A stretch of 52,225 bases of DNA from Bacteroidia bacterium (GTDB taxonomy: Bacteria > Bacteroidota > Bacteroidia > Bacteroidales > Marinilabiliaceae). The stretch spans positions 1 through 52,225 of the forward strand of contig JAUNDI010000013.1 of assembly GCA_030526155.1 (NCBI GenBank), written 5' to 3'. The notes under the pieces were generated by a model that did not search any database, was not told where the DNA came from, and saw only the letters and a list, made by a program, of their open reading frames with translations. Position numbers and translations under genes: made by a program. The number at the start of each line of letters is the position of its first letter. The stretch's first letter is position 1. Below are positions 6,420 through 15,222 of the stretch, in pieces.

Positions 6420-7196
6420 CTATTTAGCGATATTTTCTCTTAGTTCGTTGAGATAAGTATGCATAGCCTCTGTATCCTTATCCTTGATAATCTCCACGAG
6501 ACGGCCAAGCTGATCATGGATACGCTCTACCTGTTCGGGGGTGTATGGGTTGAATAGGATTTCGGTAAGAAGATAATCGTCCTCAGACAACACCCCTTTA
6601 GCGGTATCGAAATGCTTACTAAAAGTAGTACCAGGCGCATCTTGAGGCTTCATACATGCAGCGAATACCATAGAAGACACGAAAGGTATAGATAGAGAGT
6701 AAGCCGTTGTCTCGTCATGACCTTGGAAGGTGTACTCATGGATGTTTAGTCCGAGAGTAGAGTAGAAATCCTTGAAGAACACCTTACCTAGATGGTCGCC
6801 CTCCTTGATAATAATCGCGTGATTTTTACGAAGGTCGCGAAGATTAGCGAAAGTAGGTCCGAACATAGGGTGAGTAGAGACGAAAGGGTGACCAGCCTTC
6901 TCATAGAACTCCTTGAGACCAGTTTTAACAGATGCGATATCACTGATCATACAAGAAGGAGAAAGATAAGGGAGCACCTCCTCGAATGTCTGTATGGTAT
7001 ACTTAAGCGTAACGGCATTGATGAGCAATTCAGGATTGAACTCACGAATCTCCTCGAGAGAAGTCAGTCTACGAGTATTGAATACATACTGTAGTCGAGT
7101 AATCTCCTTATCATATATAGCCACATCGTGCTGTAGGCAAAGAGAATCAGACAATATAGTGCCCATTTTGCCGGCACCTACGATACAAATACGCAT
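6420..7196 (-). CDS. tyrA: Prephenate dehydrogenase
   Basis: Encodes 258 residues. The N-terminus is a Rossmann fold with GAGKMG at 7-12, and STHPMFGPTFAN carries the catalytic His region typical of TyrA (SxHPxFGP). The enzyme would convert prephenate to 4-hydroxyphenylpyruvate with NAD(P)+, the tyrosine branch. There is no ACT domain, and the protein is at the short end for the family. It begins 4 bp after the DAHP synthase/chorismate mutase gene and is last in the operon, sharing the Phe/Tyr-controlled leader upstream of pheA. Confidence 0.92.
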   Translation of the reverse strand: MRICIVGAGKMGTILSDSLCLQHDVAIYDKEITRLQYVFNTRRLTSLEEIREFNPELLINAVTLKYTIQTFEEVLPYLSPSCMISDIASVKTGLKEFYEKAGHPFVSTHPMFGPTFANLRDLRKNHAIIIKEGDHLGKVFFKDFYSTLGLNIHEYTFQGHDETTAYSLSIPFVSSMVFAACMKPQDAPGTTFSKHFDTAKGVLSEDDYLLTEILFNPYTPEQVERIHDQLGRLVEIIKDKDTEAMHTYLNELRENIAK

Positions 7197-7200
7197 AAGA

Positions 7201-8292
7201 TTACTTCTTTGATGACAACTCCTTCATGATATTATTCTGGATATTAACTGACTCCTCGTGAATATCCTCGAATACCTTGATAACAAAATCTGCGTTAAGA
7301 TTATTAGCCTCAGCCTGCTTACGACGAGTATTAAGAATCTCCTCATAACGACGAGCCTGGAGGACTGTGATATTATTTTCGAACTTATACTTACCGATAG
7401 CTGCAGATACCTTCATACGCTCGCTAAATATTTGGAGGAGCTTAGCATCTAGCTCATCGATTTTTTGGCGAAGGTCGTCGATTTCAGTACGAGGCTTATC
7501 GCCGATAGTATGATCACGGAGAACGATGCCATCGAGAATCATCTTAAGGTGAGCAGGAGTAACCTGTTGCTTAGCATCAGACCAAGCGCGAGCAGGGCAC
7601 TCGTGGCTCTCGATGATAAGGCCATCGAAGTTAAGGTCCATAGCCTGCTGAGAGACCTCTGCGATAAGATCGCAATTACCTGTAATGTGAGAAGGGTCGG
7701 TAATGATAGGGAGGTTAGGGATACGGCGATGGAGCTCGATAGGAATTTGCCACTGAGGGTGATTACGGAACTGAGACTTCTCGTACTGAGAGAAACCGCG
7801 GTGAATAGCAGCGAGTTTTTTGATACCTGCACGATTTAGGCGTTCGAAAGCGCCAATCCACAACTCGAGGTCGGGATTCACTGGATTCTTCACCAAAACA
7901 GGGATATCAGTACCACGGAGAGCGTCGGCAATCTCTTGTACGGCGAAAGGGTTAGCAGTAGTACGAGCGCCGATCCATAGGATATCTACACCATATTTGA
8001 TAGCCTCGTAGCAATGCTTAGCGGTAGCAACCTCACAACCCACGTACATACCTGTCTCCTTTTTTACACGTTGGAGCCAAGGGAGGCCCTCCACGCCAAC
8101 ACCCTCGAAAGCACCTGGACGAGTACGAGGCTTCCAAATGCCTGCACGGAATATTTTAACGCCATTCTGAGCGAGCTCAGTAGCTGTATTCATAACTTGT
8201 TCTTCGGTCTCAGCCGAACATGGACCTGCGATTACGAGAGGACGTTTAGCCTCTATACCAGGGAGCAAAATTGATTCTAACTCTAGTTCCAT
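7201..8292 (-). CDS. Bifunctional DAHP synthase / chorismate mutase
   Basis: Encodes 363 residues. The N-terminal two thirds is a type I-beta (KDO8P-like) DAHP synthase: AGPCSAE at 22-28, KPRTRPGAFEGVG, ADALRGTDIPVLVKNP and ITDPSHITGN. The C-terminal part from about residue 265 is an AroQ chorismate mutase: LRQKIDELDAKLL, IGKYKFENN, ARRYEEIL and EESVNIQ. It would condense PEP with erythrose 4-phosphate to start the shikimate pathway and also turn chorismate into prephenate. The fusion is common in Bacteroidetes and Bacillus-type bacteria; the mutase domain often gives allosteric control. Operon neighbours cover the remaining steps to Phe and Tyr. Confidence 0.95.
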   Translation of the reverse strand: MELELESILLPGIEAKRPLVIAGPCSAETEEQVMNTATELAQNGVKIFRAGIWKPRTRPGAFEGVGVEGLPWLQRVKKETGMYVGCEVATAKHCYEAIKYGVDILWIGARTTANPFAVQEIADALRGTDIPVLVKNPVNPDLELWIGAFERLNRAGIKKLAAIHRGFSQYEKSQFRNHPQWQIPIELHRRIPNLPIITDPSHITGNCDLIAEVSQQAMDLNFDGLIIESHECPARAWSDAKQQVTPAHLKMILDGIVLRDHTIGDKPRTEIDDLRQKIDELDAKLLQIFSERMKVSAAIGKYKFENNITVLQARRYEEILNTRRKQAEANNLNADFVIKVFEDIHEESVNIQNNIMKELSSKK

Positions 8293-8383
8293 ATTATCTT
8301 TTTATTGAAAGTTGGCTTGATAGCAGCCGATATAGAGCAATGCTATCGAGATTCAACATTGATTATACTGTATGATGTATGAT

Positions 8384-9547
8384 TTATAATTCTAGTTTTT
8401 TGATACGAGCGAGAGCCTCGTTGAAGACCTCCACCTTAGCGCAAAGAGAGATACGGATGAAGCGATCGCCCTGAGAGCCGAAGATGAAGCCAGGAGTAAT
8501 GAAGACACCTGTGCCGAAGAGAACCTTATCAGATAGCTCCTCGCCATTCTTATACTTATCAGGCACGCGAGCCCATACGAAGAGGCCACCTTGATTTTTA
8601 TCGAAAGAGCAACCGAGAGCCTCCATGATAGCGAAAGCAGACTGTTGACGCTCGCGATATTTAGCATTAAGATCAGCGAACCACTCCTTATCAAGTTTAA
8701 GAGCCTCCACTGCTGCAAGCTGCATAGGCTTAAATACGCCCGAGTCCATATTCGACTTAACACGGAGGACTACGTTAATGATATCAGCATTAGAAGCAGC
8801 CATACCGAAACGCCATCCAGCCATATTATGAGCCTTAGACATTGAGTTAAGCTCGATAGCTACATCCTTAGCCCCTGGGATAGATAGAAGAGATATAGGC
8901 TCCTTGTGGAGGATGAAGCTATAAGGGTTATCATTACAGATAAGGATATTATGCTTACGGCCGAAGTCTACTATTTTTTGGTAGAGCTCCATTGTTGCTG
9001 GAGCACCGGTAGGCATATTAGGGTAATTGATCCACATAAGCTTTACGCCAGAGAGATCAAGTTTTTCTAGTTCGTCGAAATCAGGCTGCCAGTTTATGTG
9101 CTCGTACAATTTGTACTTATATACTTTAGCGCCGACGAGGTTAGATACTGAAGAGTATGTAGGGTAACCAGGATCAGGCACAAGGACGCCATCGCCAGGG
9201 TTAAGGAAAGCCATAGAGATATGGAAAATACCCTCCTTAGAACCTATGAGAGGAAGGATTTCTGTCTTAGGGTCGAGTTGCACGCCATAAGAGCGATTAT
9301 ACCACTCAGCATAACCCTCACGAAGGGCAGGGATGCCCACGTAAGATTGATAACCATGAGCATTAGGTTGGGCAGCAGCCTCGGCTAGAGTATTGATAAC
9401 ATTAGCAGGAGGAGGCATATCAGGGCTACCGATACCTAGATTAATAACATCTACGCCCTTAGAGCGGAGGTCGTCCAAGCGACGATTATTTCGCGAGAAG
9501 TAGTACTCTTGTACGTTAGCTACGCGTTGTGCTGGTTCTATTATCAT
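8384..9547 (-). CDS. Class I/II PLP aminotransferase, probably aromatic
   Basis: Encodes 387 residues, normal for fold-type I aminotransferases. INLGIGSPDMPPP is the substrate-clamping start, ICNDNPYSFIL carries the PLP-ring Asp and Tyr, and NSMSKAHNMAGWRFGMA carries the Schiff-base Lys (near residue 235). FIRISLCAK supplies the carboxylate-binding Arg. It resembles AspC/DapL-like enzymes; sequence alone does not fix the substrate. Its place between pheA and the chorismate mutase fusion argues for transamination of phenylpyruvate and 4-hydroxyphenylpyruvate. It starts 33 bp after pheA and has 91 bp before the next gene. Confidence 0.9.
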   Translation of the reverse strand: MIIEPAQRVANVQEYYFSRNNRRLDDLRSKGVDVINLGIGSPDMPPPANVINTLAEAAAQPNAHGYQSYVGIPALREGYAEWYNRSYGVQLDPKTEILPLIGSKEGIFHISMAFLNPGDGVLVPDPGYPTYSSVSNLVGAKVYKYKLYEHINWQPDFDELEKLDLSGVKLMWINYPNMPTGAPATMELYQKIVDFGRKHNILICNDNPYSFILHKEPISLLSIPGAKDVAIELNSMSKAHNMAGWRFGMAASNADIINVVLRVKSNMDSGVFKPMQLAAVEALKLDKEWFADLNAKYRERQQSAFAIMEALGCSFDKNQGGLFVWARVPDKYKNGEELSDKVLFGTGVFITPGFIFGSQGDRFIRISLCAKVEVFNEALARIKKLEL

Positions 9548-9580
9548 TGTGCTGTATGAATTTGCTATTAGTGTTTAGGA

Positions 9581-10444
9581 TTACTCTTCGTGACTTTGGC
9601 GACCGAGTTGGTATTCACCCAAGACCTTGAGGGTGCCACATAGTGGGCGTACTGCGTCGAGAGCCTGCACGTAACGAGTATAGTTATCGAAAGTAAGGTC
9701 GATATAGAAGATATATTCCCATTCGTGCCCTACTACTGGGTTGGACTGGATTTTAGAGAGGTTAAGTCCGTAGAAAGCGAGCACCGTAAGGATCTTAGAA
9801 AGGGAACCCACCTCGCGAGCTTGAGGGAGGGTGAACACTACAGAAGAGCGATTGATAAGATTCTTCTTTAGTTGCTCCTCTATCTCTAGGTGAGCTGGAT
9901 CCTCCTTAACTACTAGGAAGCGTGTAAAATTCTTCTTATTAGTCTCGATACCCTTAGCAAGGATGTTCAAGCCATAGAGGTTAGCTGCTATTTTAGGAGC
10001 GATAGCGCCTACATGCTTGAGACCCTTATCGGCTACCTCTTTTGCTGAGAGGGCGGTATCGTCGGACTCTATAAGGCGGATATTAGGGTATTTGCGGAAG
10101 AAAGGAGCGCATTGAGCGAGAGCCATAGGGTGAGAATGTACCTCGGTAAGGTCCTCTATTTTGACACCAGGGAGGGCCATAAGGTTGTGTTTGATACGGA
10201 GTTTGTATTCGCCAATTACGGTCAACCCGCTTTCGTGGAGGAGAGTATAATTAGCATTAATAGAACCCACCAATGTATTTTCTATGGCTACGATACCGTA
10301 GAGAGAGTTGTCATCTCGCACAGCTTGGAAGAGATCCTGGAAAGTGGTACAAGGTACGACCTGTACCTCTTCGCCTTGGAAGTATTCCTCGGCTGCGATT
10401 TGGTGATTAGCACCCTCTACACCTTGTATAGCTACTCGTTTCAT
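9581..10444 (-). CDS. pheA: Prephenate dehydratase
   Basis: Encodes 287 residues. The catalytic domain shows VAIQGVEGANHQIAAEE, the VAIENTLVGSI loop, EVHSHPMALAQC and NFTRFLVV (TRF motif). A C-terminal ACT domain follows from about residue 200 (FTLPQAREVGSLSKIL, WEYIFYIDL). It converts prephenate to phenylpyruvate. The usual Phe-binding ESRP motif reads QSNP here, so allosteric behaviour may differ from the E. coli form. It is the first structural gene of the operon, about 50 nt after an attenuator-type terminator. Confidence 0.93.
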   Translation of the reverse strand: MKRVAIQGVEGANHQIAAEEYFQGEEVQVVPCTTFQDLFQAVRDDNSLYGIVAIENTLVGSINANYTLLHESGLTVIGEYKLRIKHNLMALPGVKIEDLTEVHSHPMALAQCAPFFRKYPNIRLIESDDTALSAKEVADKGLKHVGAIAPKIAANLYGLNILAKGIETNKKNFTRFLVVKEDPAHLEIEEQLKKNLINRSSVVFTLPQAREVGSLSKILTVLAFYGLNLSKIQSNPVVGHEWEYIFYIDLTFDNYTRYVQALDAVRPLCGTLKVLGEYQLGRQSHEE

Positions 10445-10481
10445 TTACTATTATATATTCAAATTCCCTTTCGGAGTAAAA

Positions 10482-10525
10482 TGTCTAAAAAGAAAGCTCA
10501 CTCGAACTATTGTCCAGTGAGCTTT
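10482..10525 (-). terminator. Attenuator terminator of the Phe/Tyr operon
   Basis: On the minus strand AAAGCTCACT (10525 to 10516) pairs with AGTGAGCTTT (10502 to 10493) across a 13-nt loop and is followed by CTTTTTAG. It sits between the leader peptide and pheA. GCTCACTG in its 5' arm (10522 to 10515) is also perfectly complementary to CAGTGAGC at 10576 to 10569, which overlaps the leader stop codon. The two pairings exclude each other, as in classic attenuators. Confidence 0.85.
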
Positions 10526-10570
10526 GTTTTATTGTCTTGTGCCTTATAAGCATCGACTAAGGTATATCGC

Positions 10571-10639
10571 TCACTGCTCTTCTGGTAGGTAACCAAAAAA
10601 GTAAAAGGAATAACCGTAGTAAAATCGCTTATTTGACAT
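10571..10639 (-). CDS. Phe/Tyr leader peptide (attenuation)
   Basis: A 22-codon ORF starting ATG at 10639 and ending TGA at 10573-10571. The product includes FYYGYSFYFFGY (residues 6-17), so nine of twelve consecutive codons are Phe or Tyr. It lies in the 5' leader of the pheA-aminotransferase-aroF/CM-tyrA operon. Its stop codon overlaps the segment CAGTGAGC that can pair with the terminator 5' arm. When charged tRNA-Phe or tRNA-Tyr is scarce, a ribosome stalled on these codons would leave that segment free to form the antiterminator. When translation reaches the stop codon, the segment is masked and the terminator forms. It is too short for routine gene callers. Confidence 0.88.
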   Translation of the reverse strand: MSNKRFYYGYSFYFFGYLPEEQ

Positions 10640-10696
10640 AGCTTATTGATATCTAATTGTCCTTTTTGTTGCTGATTTATTATCTTACAACGATTA

Positions 10697-10704
10697 CAAA
10701 GTTA
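10697..10704 (-). promoter_or_regulatory. -7 element of the Phe/Tyr operon promoter
   Basis: TAACTTTG on the minus strand matches TAnnTTTG. It would start transcription near 10690, giving a leader of about 245 nt that contains the leader peptide and attenuator. No good -33 TTTG was found at the expected distance. Confidence 0.5.
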
Positions 10705-10794
10705 CAAACTATTTTTGAACTACCGCGTCTTGATGATAAAAAAGTGACAAAAAGGGTAAAATTAAGTATAATACGTAGCTTATGACACTTTGGG

Positions 10795-12783
10795 TTAATC
10801 CTCGAAATAGACCTTGTCTATTTGTACGGTTTTGCCGCCAAAGGTCCAGAAGCCTATGATATTAATAGTCTTTGTATTAAATGCGCGAATAGTACCACCA
10901 TTCCACTTGTCAGGGATGGTTTCCTTCATATCGGCAATAGGGATACGCACCTCATCTGTGCTAGTAATATCTACTTGATAGCATTCGTCATAATAACCTT
11001 GGTCGAAAAGGCGGAATGAAGGACCACCTGTGAAGTCTGTCTTATCGCCAAGTTTTACTACGATATACTTATGCATAGATATATCCATGGCGTCGAACTT
11101 CCAGCCAGCGAAACCATATTGTCCTGTTGTGAAACATCTATTCTCCTCGTCGAAAGTACCTTCTCCACAAATATTTACATCGAAGACATCGCTAGTTACG
11201 CGGAATAGATTAGAGTAGTCGACATGAGGGACTACCACCTTAACAGACACCTCCTTACCGAGAGCCTTAGCGGTAATGGTTGTTTCGCCCTCTTCGACAG
11301 CTATAACTTGAGAGCCATCGACACGAACGATAGAGGCATCATCAGAAGAGAGTTCTACGCCGGTCTGTAGAGGGAATACTGCGTTGTCGCGGATAGCGTT
11401 AACGATAATCTCCTTAGAGGCGCCCTTAGAGAGACGGAGTTCTGTTGTCTTGAGACCAAGTTTAAGATAATCGGCAGACTCAGGCTGTACGTTACCCTTA
11501 GCATACTCCTCGTACCAATGGTATATTTGCCAAGGGCAGCATTCAGGGTCGTTCCAATAATTAGTATATCCAGCTTGAGACTCTGTAGGATAGAGAGTAA
11601 GATCTCTAGGGTCTGTAAATGTGATATAACTTACGTTGCCACACTTATCCATGATGTACTTAAAGTTGGCACCAAAACCAGCACCACCAGCAAGGCCTGT
11701 AAAACTCTTACCCCAAGTTTTGTTGTACTTAGCGGCAGCCCAGTCCATCTCAGTAATCATGATAGGGTGAAGCTCAGCAGCTGCAGCTATGCTACTATTC
11801 CAACCACCTTGGAAAGCCTCGTAGCCGCCGCCTACGCCCTCGCCCATGTTACCGCCATTCTCGCCGGTAGAAGACTCGGCGTCGCTACCATACCAACCTG
11901 GGTAGCAGTGAACGGCGAAACCGAGGTTATCGCCCTTTAGAGGGTACTTTACGAAAGAGTTATACTCCTGCTGCCAAGTGAGGCCAGGTACCCATATGAT
12001 ATTCTTACAATTATAGCGAATAAGATCTATGAAATGCTGCATGTAACGAGATACAGCCTTACTACGATCGCCGCCGTCTGCGCTAGCATCTATGCTCACA
12101 GGCTCATTGATAAGTTCGAACATCACATCGCCATTATTACGGATGTATGGATGAGAGCTAAAGTAAGACCACATAGACTCGAGCATCTTAAAGAAGTTAT
12201 CGCCATACTTAAGAGGCTGATCATTTTCTTCGCCACAAGGATATGGACGAAGGACCACGTAGAGCCCCTTAGAGTTGCAATGCTTAATGATAGGGAGATA
12301 TACCTTTTCGAAATATTCCTTCATGAGAGACTCAGAGAAATAGTCAGATACTGGAGTCTTTTGAGGGCGACCATCGCGAACGAACCAATAAGGGTCGAGG
12401 TGCATACGTAAGAAATCTACCTTTAGTCCGCTAGCTATTACGCCATCGATGATACGCTTATTATAGGTTACGCAACCCTCATAATCCTTACCGCCCCAGT
12501 TGTTCTCATTGTATTGGCCACTATTAAACCACCATGTGTAAGTCTGCCAAAAACCGTGGAGATTAACATGATTACCATTAGCATCGCAAAGCCAACGACC
12601 CTCGGTGTGGAGGATTGGGAGAGTACCGTAGAGATCGGAATTGTTTGGGTTAGAAGGCTTGTCGCCAGGCTCGCCTGGAGTTACTTCAGGCTCATTAGGA
12701 TCGTATACGCCTGGTTGGGTATCCTTATCGTCGCAAGAAACGAGAGCAATACACGAGAGTAATGCTATAAAAAGTCTTTTCAT
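10795..12783 (-). CDS. GH5-type glycoside hydrolase lipoprotein
   Basis: Encodes 662 residues. A lipobox (ALVSC, Cys17) is followed by an acidic Pro-rich linker to about residue 50. The catalytic TIM barrel spans about 60-430, with FELINEP (general acid Glu227) and ITEMDW (nucleophile Glu345), the two hallmark glutamates of clan GH-A family 5. A bacterial Ig-like (Big_2-type) domain follows at about 445-530 (DASIVRVDGSQVIAVEEGET), then a beta-rich C-terminal domain that may bind carbohydrate. Likely an endo-acting beta-glucanase or mannanase at the cell surface; the substrate is not fixed. It has its own promoter and is not next to a SusCD pair. Confidence 0.85.
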   Translation of the reverse strand: MKRLFIALLSCIALVSCDDKDTQPGVYDPNEPEVTPGEPGDKPSNPNNSDLYGTLPILHTEGRWLCDANGNHVNLHGFWQTYTWWFNSGQYNENNWGGKDYEGCVTYNKRIIDGVIASGLKVDFLRMHLDPYWFVRDGRPQKTPVSDYFSESLMKEYFEKVYLPIIKHCNSKGLYVVLRPYPCGEENDQPLKYGDNFFKMLESMWSYFSSHPYIRNNGDVMFELINEPVSIDASADGGDRSKAVSRYMQHFIDLIRYNCKNIIWVPGLTWQQEYNSFVKYPLKGDNLGFAVHCYPGWYGSDAESSTGENGGNMGEGVGGGYEAFQGGWNSSIAAAAELHPIMITEMDWAAAKYNKTWGKSFTGLAGGAGFGANFKYIMDKCGNVSYITFTDPRDLTLYPTESQAGYTNYWNDPECCPWQIYHWYEEYAKGNVQPESADYLKLGLKTTELRLSKGASKEIIVNAIRDNAVFPLQTGVELSSDDASIVRVDGSQVIAVEEGETTITAKALGKEVSVKVVVPHVDYSNLFRVTSDVFDVNICGEGTFDEENRCFTTGQYGFAGWKFDAMDISMHKYIVVKLGDKTDFTGGPSFRLFDQGYYDECYQVDITSTDEVRIPIADMKETIPDKWNGGTIRAFNTKTINIIGFWTFGGKTVQIDKVYFED

Positions 12784-12822
12784 ACAAGTTATGTTAGCTG
12801 TTGTATTTCATTAAAAGTGTGG

Positions 12823-12830
12823 CAAAGGTA
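12823..12830 (-). promoter_or_regulatory. -7 element of the GH5 gene
   Basis: TACCTTTG on the minus strand, 40 bp upstream of the ATG at 12783, matches TAnnTTTG. A T-rich stretch about 17-20 nt upstream may act as the -33 region. Confidence 0.5.
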
Positions 12831-12878
12831 GTGATAATTATTTAAAAAGTATTAAATGTGGGTTATGAATGATGGGGA

Positions 12879-12937
12879 GAGGAGCGAGGGTAATACTAGG
12901 ATGAGGTGCGGGCGGAGCCTTCTTGGTCGTAAAATTT
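12879..12937. repeat. Degenerate relative of the interspersed repeat
   Basis: A GC-richer patch, with GGAGCGAGGGT and CGGGCGGAGCC, is followed by TTGGTCGTAAAATTT. The latter matches the tail seen beside copy B of the interspersed repeat (TTGGTCGTAAAATTT on the minus strand near 25347-25357). It is probably an eroded copy in the intergenic space between the divergent GH5 and DUF3820 genes. Confidence 0.4.
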
Positions 12938-13037
12938 CTATAAAGAAGTATGTGCGATATAGCGTAGTGAGTATGCTAAGAATTTGGATAAGTGAGGAAA
13001 TCACGGTAATTTCGCGCGTGTAATAATCTATGTAGCT

Positions 13038-13262
13038 ATGCAGAGTGCGACTCCTGATTTGACGATATTGACTGATTTGGTACGTATGCAGATGCCTTAT
13101 GGTAGGTATCAGGGGTATATATTGGCGAGACTTCCTGAGCCATATTTAGCTTGGATGGAGCAGAACAATGCCTATCCAAAGGGTAGGATGGGTATGCTTT
13201 TGAAGACACTCTATGAGATAAAGCTAAATGGATTGGAATATTTACTGAAAGAAATACATTAA
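13038..13262 (+). CDS. DUF3820 family protein
   Basis: Encodes 74 residues. MPYGRYQGYILARLPEPYLAWM matches in content the short DUF3820 proteins (putative quorum-sensing-regulated virulence factor family), which are almost entirely this motif plus a helical tail. Cytosolic with no signal peptide. It lies 18 bp upstream of the PASTA gene and probably begins the three-gene unit DUF3820-PASTA-rluD. No biochemical function is established for the family. Confidence 0.85.
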   Translation: MQSATPDLTILTDLVRMQMPYGRYQGYILARLPEPYLAWMEQNNAYPKGRMGMLLKTLYEIKLNGLEYLLKEIH

Positions 13263-13280
13263 AATCAATATTGGGATAAT

Positions 13281-14087
13281 ATGACCTTTTTCAAGTTCTT
13301 GCGTTCTAAGACATTTTTGTGGCAGTTGCTTTTTATGGTTATTGCCGTGGTATTAATATTTGTCATATTAGGTTGGCTATTAGACGCATATACCAAGAGT
13401 GGCAAGATGGTACTTGTGCCAGATTTGAAGGGGCATCATGTAGCATCGATAGAGTTGGAGTTGAGAAATTCCGACTTAGACTATGAGGTCATAGATTCTG
13501 TATACCATGATGGTCATAGAGGAGGAGAGATAGTAGAGCAGATACCAGCCTCGGGCAAGAAGGTAAAGAAAGGTCGTAAGATATTACTTACCATTAATGC
13601 CTTTGACAGGCCAAAAGTAAAGATGCCACGCCTTGTTGACTATTCGCTTCGTAACGCTAGAGTGGCACTTGAGGGCAAAGGACTCAAACTTGGCAAGGTA
13701 CTATATAGGTCGGGAGATAATAACGAGCTTGTTTTGGAGCAGAGAGTAAACGGCGAGGTAATAAAAGAGGGAACAGAGGTAGCCAAAGGAACCGTAGTAG
13801 ATTTGATAGTAGAGCGCAACAACTCTACGAAGCAAGTGATAGTGCCATCATGTTTAGGTGCCACTATACATATTGCGTCATTGACATTAGCAGACAAAGC
13901 ACTAAAGGTAGGAGACCTACATTATGATAGTAGCGTGGTAACATCAGAAGATACCATTGCTGCCGTTGTATATCAGCAATATCCTATGGCCGATGGTACA
14001 CAACTTATGACTGTTGGCTCGAATGTTCACCTTTGGTTGACAACCGACATGCAAAAGGTAGTAGACGCTCAAATATCTGCCGAATAG
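13281..14087 (+). CDS. PASTA domain membrane protein
   Basis: Encodes 268 residues. A cytoplasmic stub is followed by one transmembrane helix at about 15-35 (LLFMVIAVVLIFVILGWLL) and three PASTA repeats: about 44-110 (VPDLKGHHVASIELEL), 111-182 (MPRLVDYSLRNARVALEGK) and 186-255 (VPSCLGATIHIASLTL). There is no kinase or transpeptidase domain, so it is a free PASTA protein facing the periplasm, the arrangement common in Bacteroidetes. A role in sensing or binding cell wall material is inferred from the domain. Five bases separate it from the rluD start, so the two are cotranscribed. Confidence 0.9.
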   Translation: MTFFKFLRSKTFLWQLLFMVIAVVLIFVILGWLLDAYTKSGKMVLVPDLKGHHVASIELELRNSDLDYEVIDSVYHDGHRGGEIVEQIPASGKKVKKGRKILLTINAFDRPKVKMPRLVDYSLRNARVALEGKGLKLGKVLYRSGDNNELVLEQRVNGEVIKEGTEVAKGTVVDLIVERNNSTKQVIVPSCLGATIHIASLTLADKALKVGDLHYDSSVVTSEDTIAAVVYQQYPMADGTQLMTVGSNVHLWLTTDMQKVVDAQISAE

Positions 14088-14092
14088 AAAGT

Positions 14093-15211
14093 ATGACAGA
14101 GAAGATAGACGATATATCGCTCAATGACGAGCTAGACGATTTGGAGGTAGATGATGAGCTCTCCTCGGACGAAGGCGTAATGGAAGAGCGAGAAGGCGCT
14201 GATGGCAACCTATATGAGCATTGGCGTTTTACGGCAGACCCAAAGCAACGCTTGATGCGTATTGACAAGTACGTAGCCGACCGAGTACCTCACGCTTCGC
14301 GTACCAAGATACAGATGGCGGCAGACGCTGGTAATATACAGGTTAATGGTAAGCCTGTAAAATCGAACTACAAAGTGAGGCCAGCCGATGTGGTAACGGT
14401 ATTTATGTCTTATCCTCGTAGAGACTTAGAGATAGTACCAGAAGATATCCCATTAGATATAGTATATGAAGACGATACACTGCTTGTGATAAATAAACCG
14501 GCAGGCATGGTAGTACACCCTGGTCATGGTAACTTCACAGGCACTATGGTAAACGCCTTAGCATACCACTTGAGAAGTCTCCCAATGTTTGCCAATGTGA
14601 GCGACCCAAGACCCGGCCTTGTGCATCGTATAGACAAAGACACATCAGGACTTCTTGTTGTAGCAAAGAACGACTATGCTAAAATGCATTTGGCGAAACA
14701 ATTCTTTGATAAGACTACACAGAGACAATATGTAGCATTGGTATGGGGTATAATGGAGCAGGAGCATGGCACTGTGAGGGGCAATATTGGGCGATGTGTT
14801 CAAGACCGTCTTCGTATGGACGTATTTCCAGAAGGCAGCGAGATAGGTAAACATGCCGTGACACACTATGACCTAGTGGAGGCACTTCAGTATGTGAGCC
14901 TAATACATTGTCATTTGGAGACAGGGCGTACGCACCAGATTAGAGCTCACATGAAACATATAGGTCATCCTCTATTCTCCGATGAGAGGTATGGAGGAGA
15001 TGCGATATTGAAAGGACAGCCTACAGCAAGCTACAGAGCATTTGTAGAGAACTGCCTTAAGATATTACCTAGGCAAGCGCTACATGCACAGACATTAGGG
15101 TTTGAGCATCCAAAGACAAAAGAGTTTATGCAATTTACAAGTGCACTTCCAGAGGATATGACAAAATGCATTGAGAAGTGGCGAACATATGCAAACAGCT
15201 TAAAGGGGTAG
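14093..15211 (+). CDS. rluD: RluA-family 23S rRNA pseudouridine synthase
   Basis: Encodes 372 residues from the ATG at 14093, 5 bp after the PASTA stop; an upstream in-frame ATG at 14033 lies inside the PASTA gene and is less likely. After an acidic N-terminal tail (about 1-35), an S4 RNA-binding domain spans about 55-105 (MRIDKYVADRVPHASRTKIQ). The catalytic RluA domain has GLVHRIDKDTSGLLV at 175-189, with catalytic Asp181. GRTHQIRAHMKHIGHP is also diagnostic. The S4-plus-RluA arrangement is that of RluD, which modifies helix 69 of 23S rRNA. The exact site assignment is inference. Confidence 0.9.
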   Translation: MTEKIDDISLNDELDDLEVDDELSSDEGVMEEREGADGNLYEHWRFTADPKQRLMRIDKYVADRVPHASRTKIQMAADAGNIQVNGKPVKSNYKVRPADVVTVFMSYPRRDLEIVPEDIPLDIVYEDDTLLVINKPAGMVVHPGHGNFTGTMVNALAYHLRSLPMFANVSDPRPGLVHRIDKDTSGLLVVAKNDYAKMHLAKQFFDKTTQRQYVALVWGIMEQEHGTVRGNIGRCVQDRLRMDVFPEGSEIGKHAVTHYDLVEALQYVSLIHCHLETGRTHQIRAHMKHIGHPLFSDERYGGDAILKGQPTASYRAFVENCLKILPRQALHAQTLGFEHPKTKEFMQFTSALPEDMTKCIEKWRTYANSLKG

Positions 15212-15222
15212 GATACTACTCC

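Noticed and set aside
14033-14092. N-terminal extension of the RluD-type protein
   Set aside because: It overlaps the end of the PASTA gene in another frame; the ATG at 14093 lies 5 bp after that gene and fits coupling.
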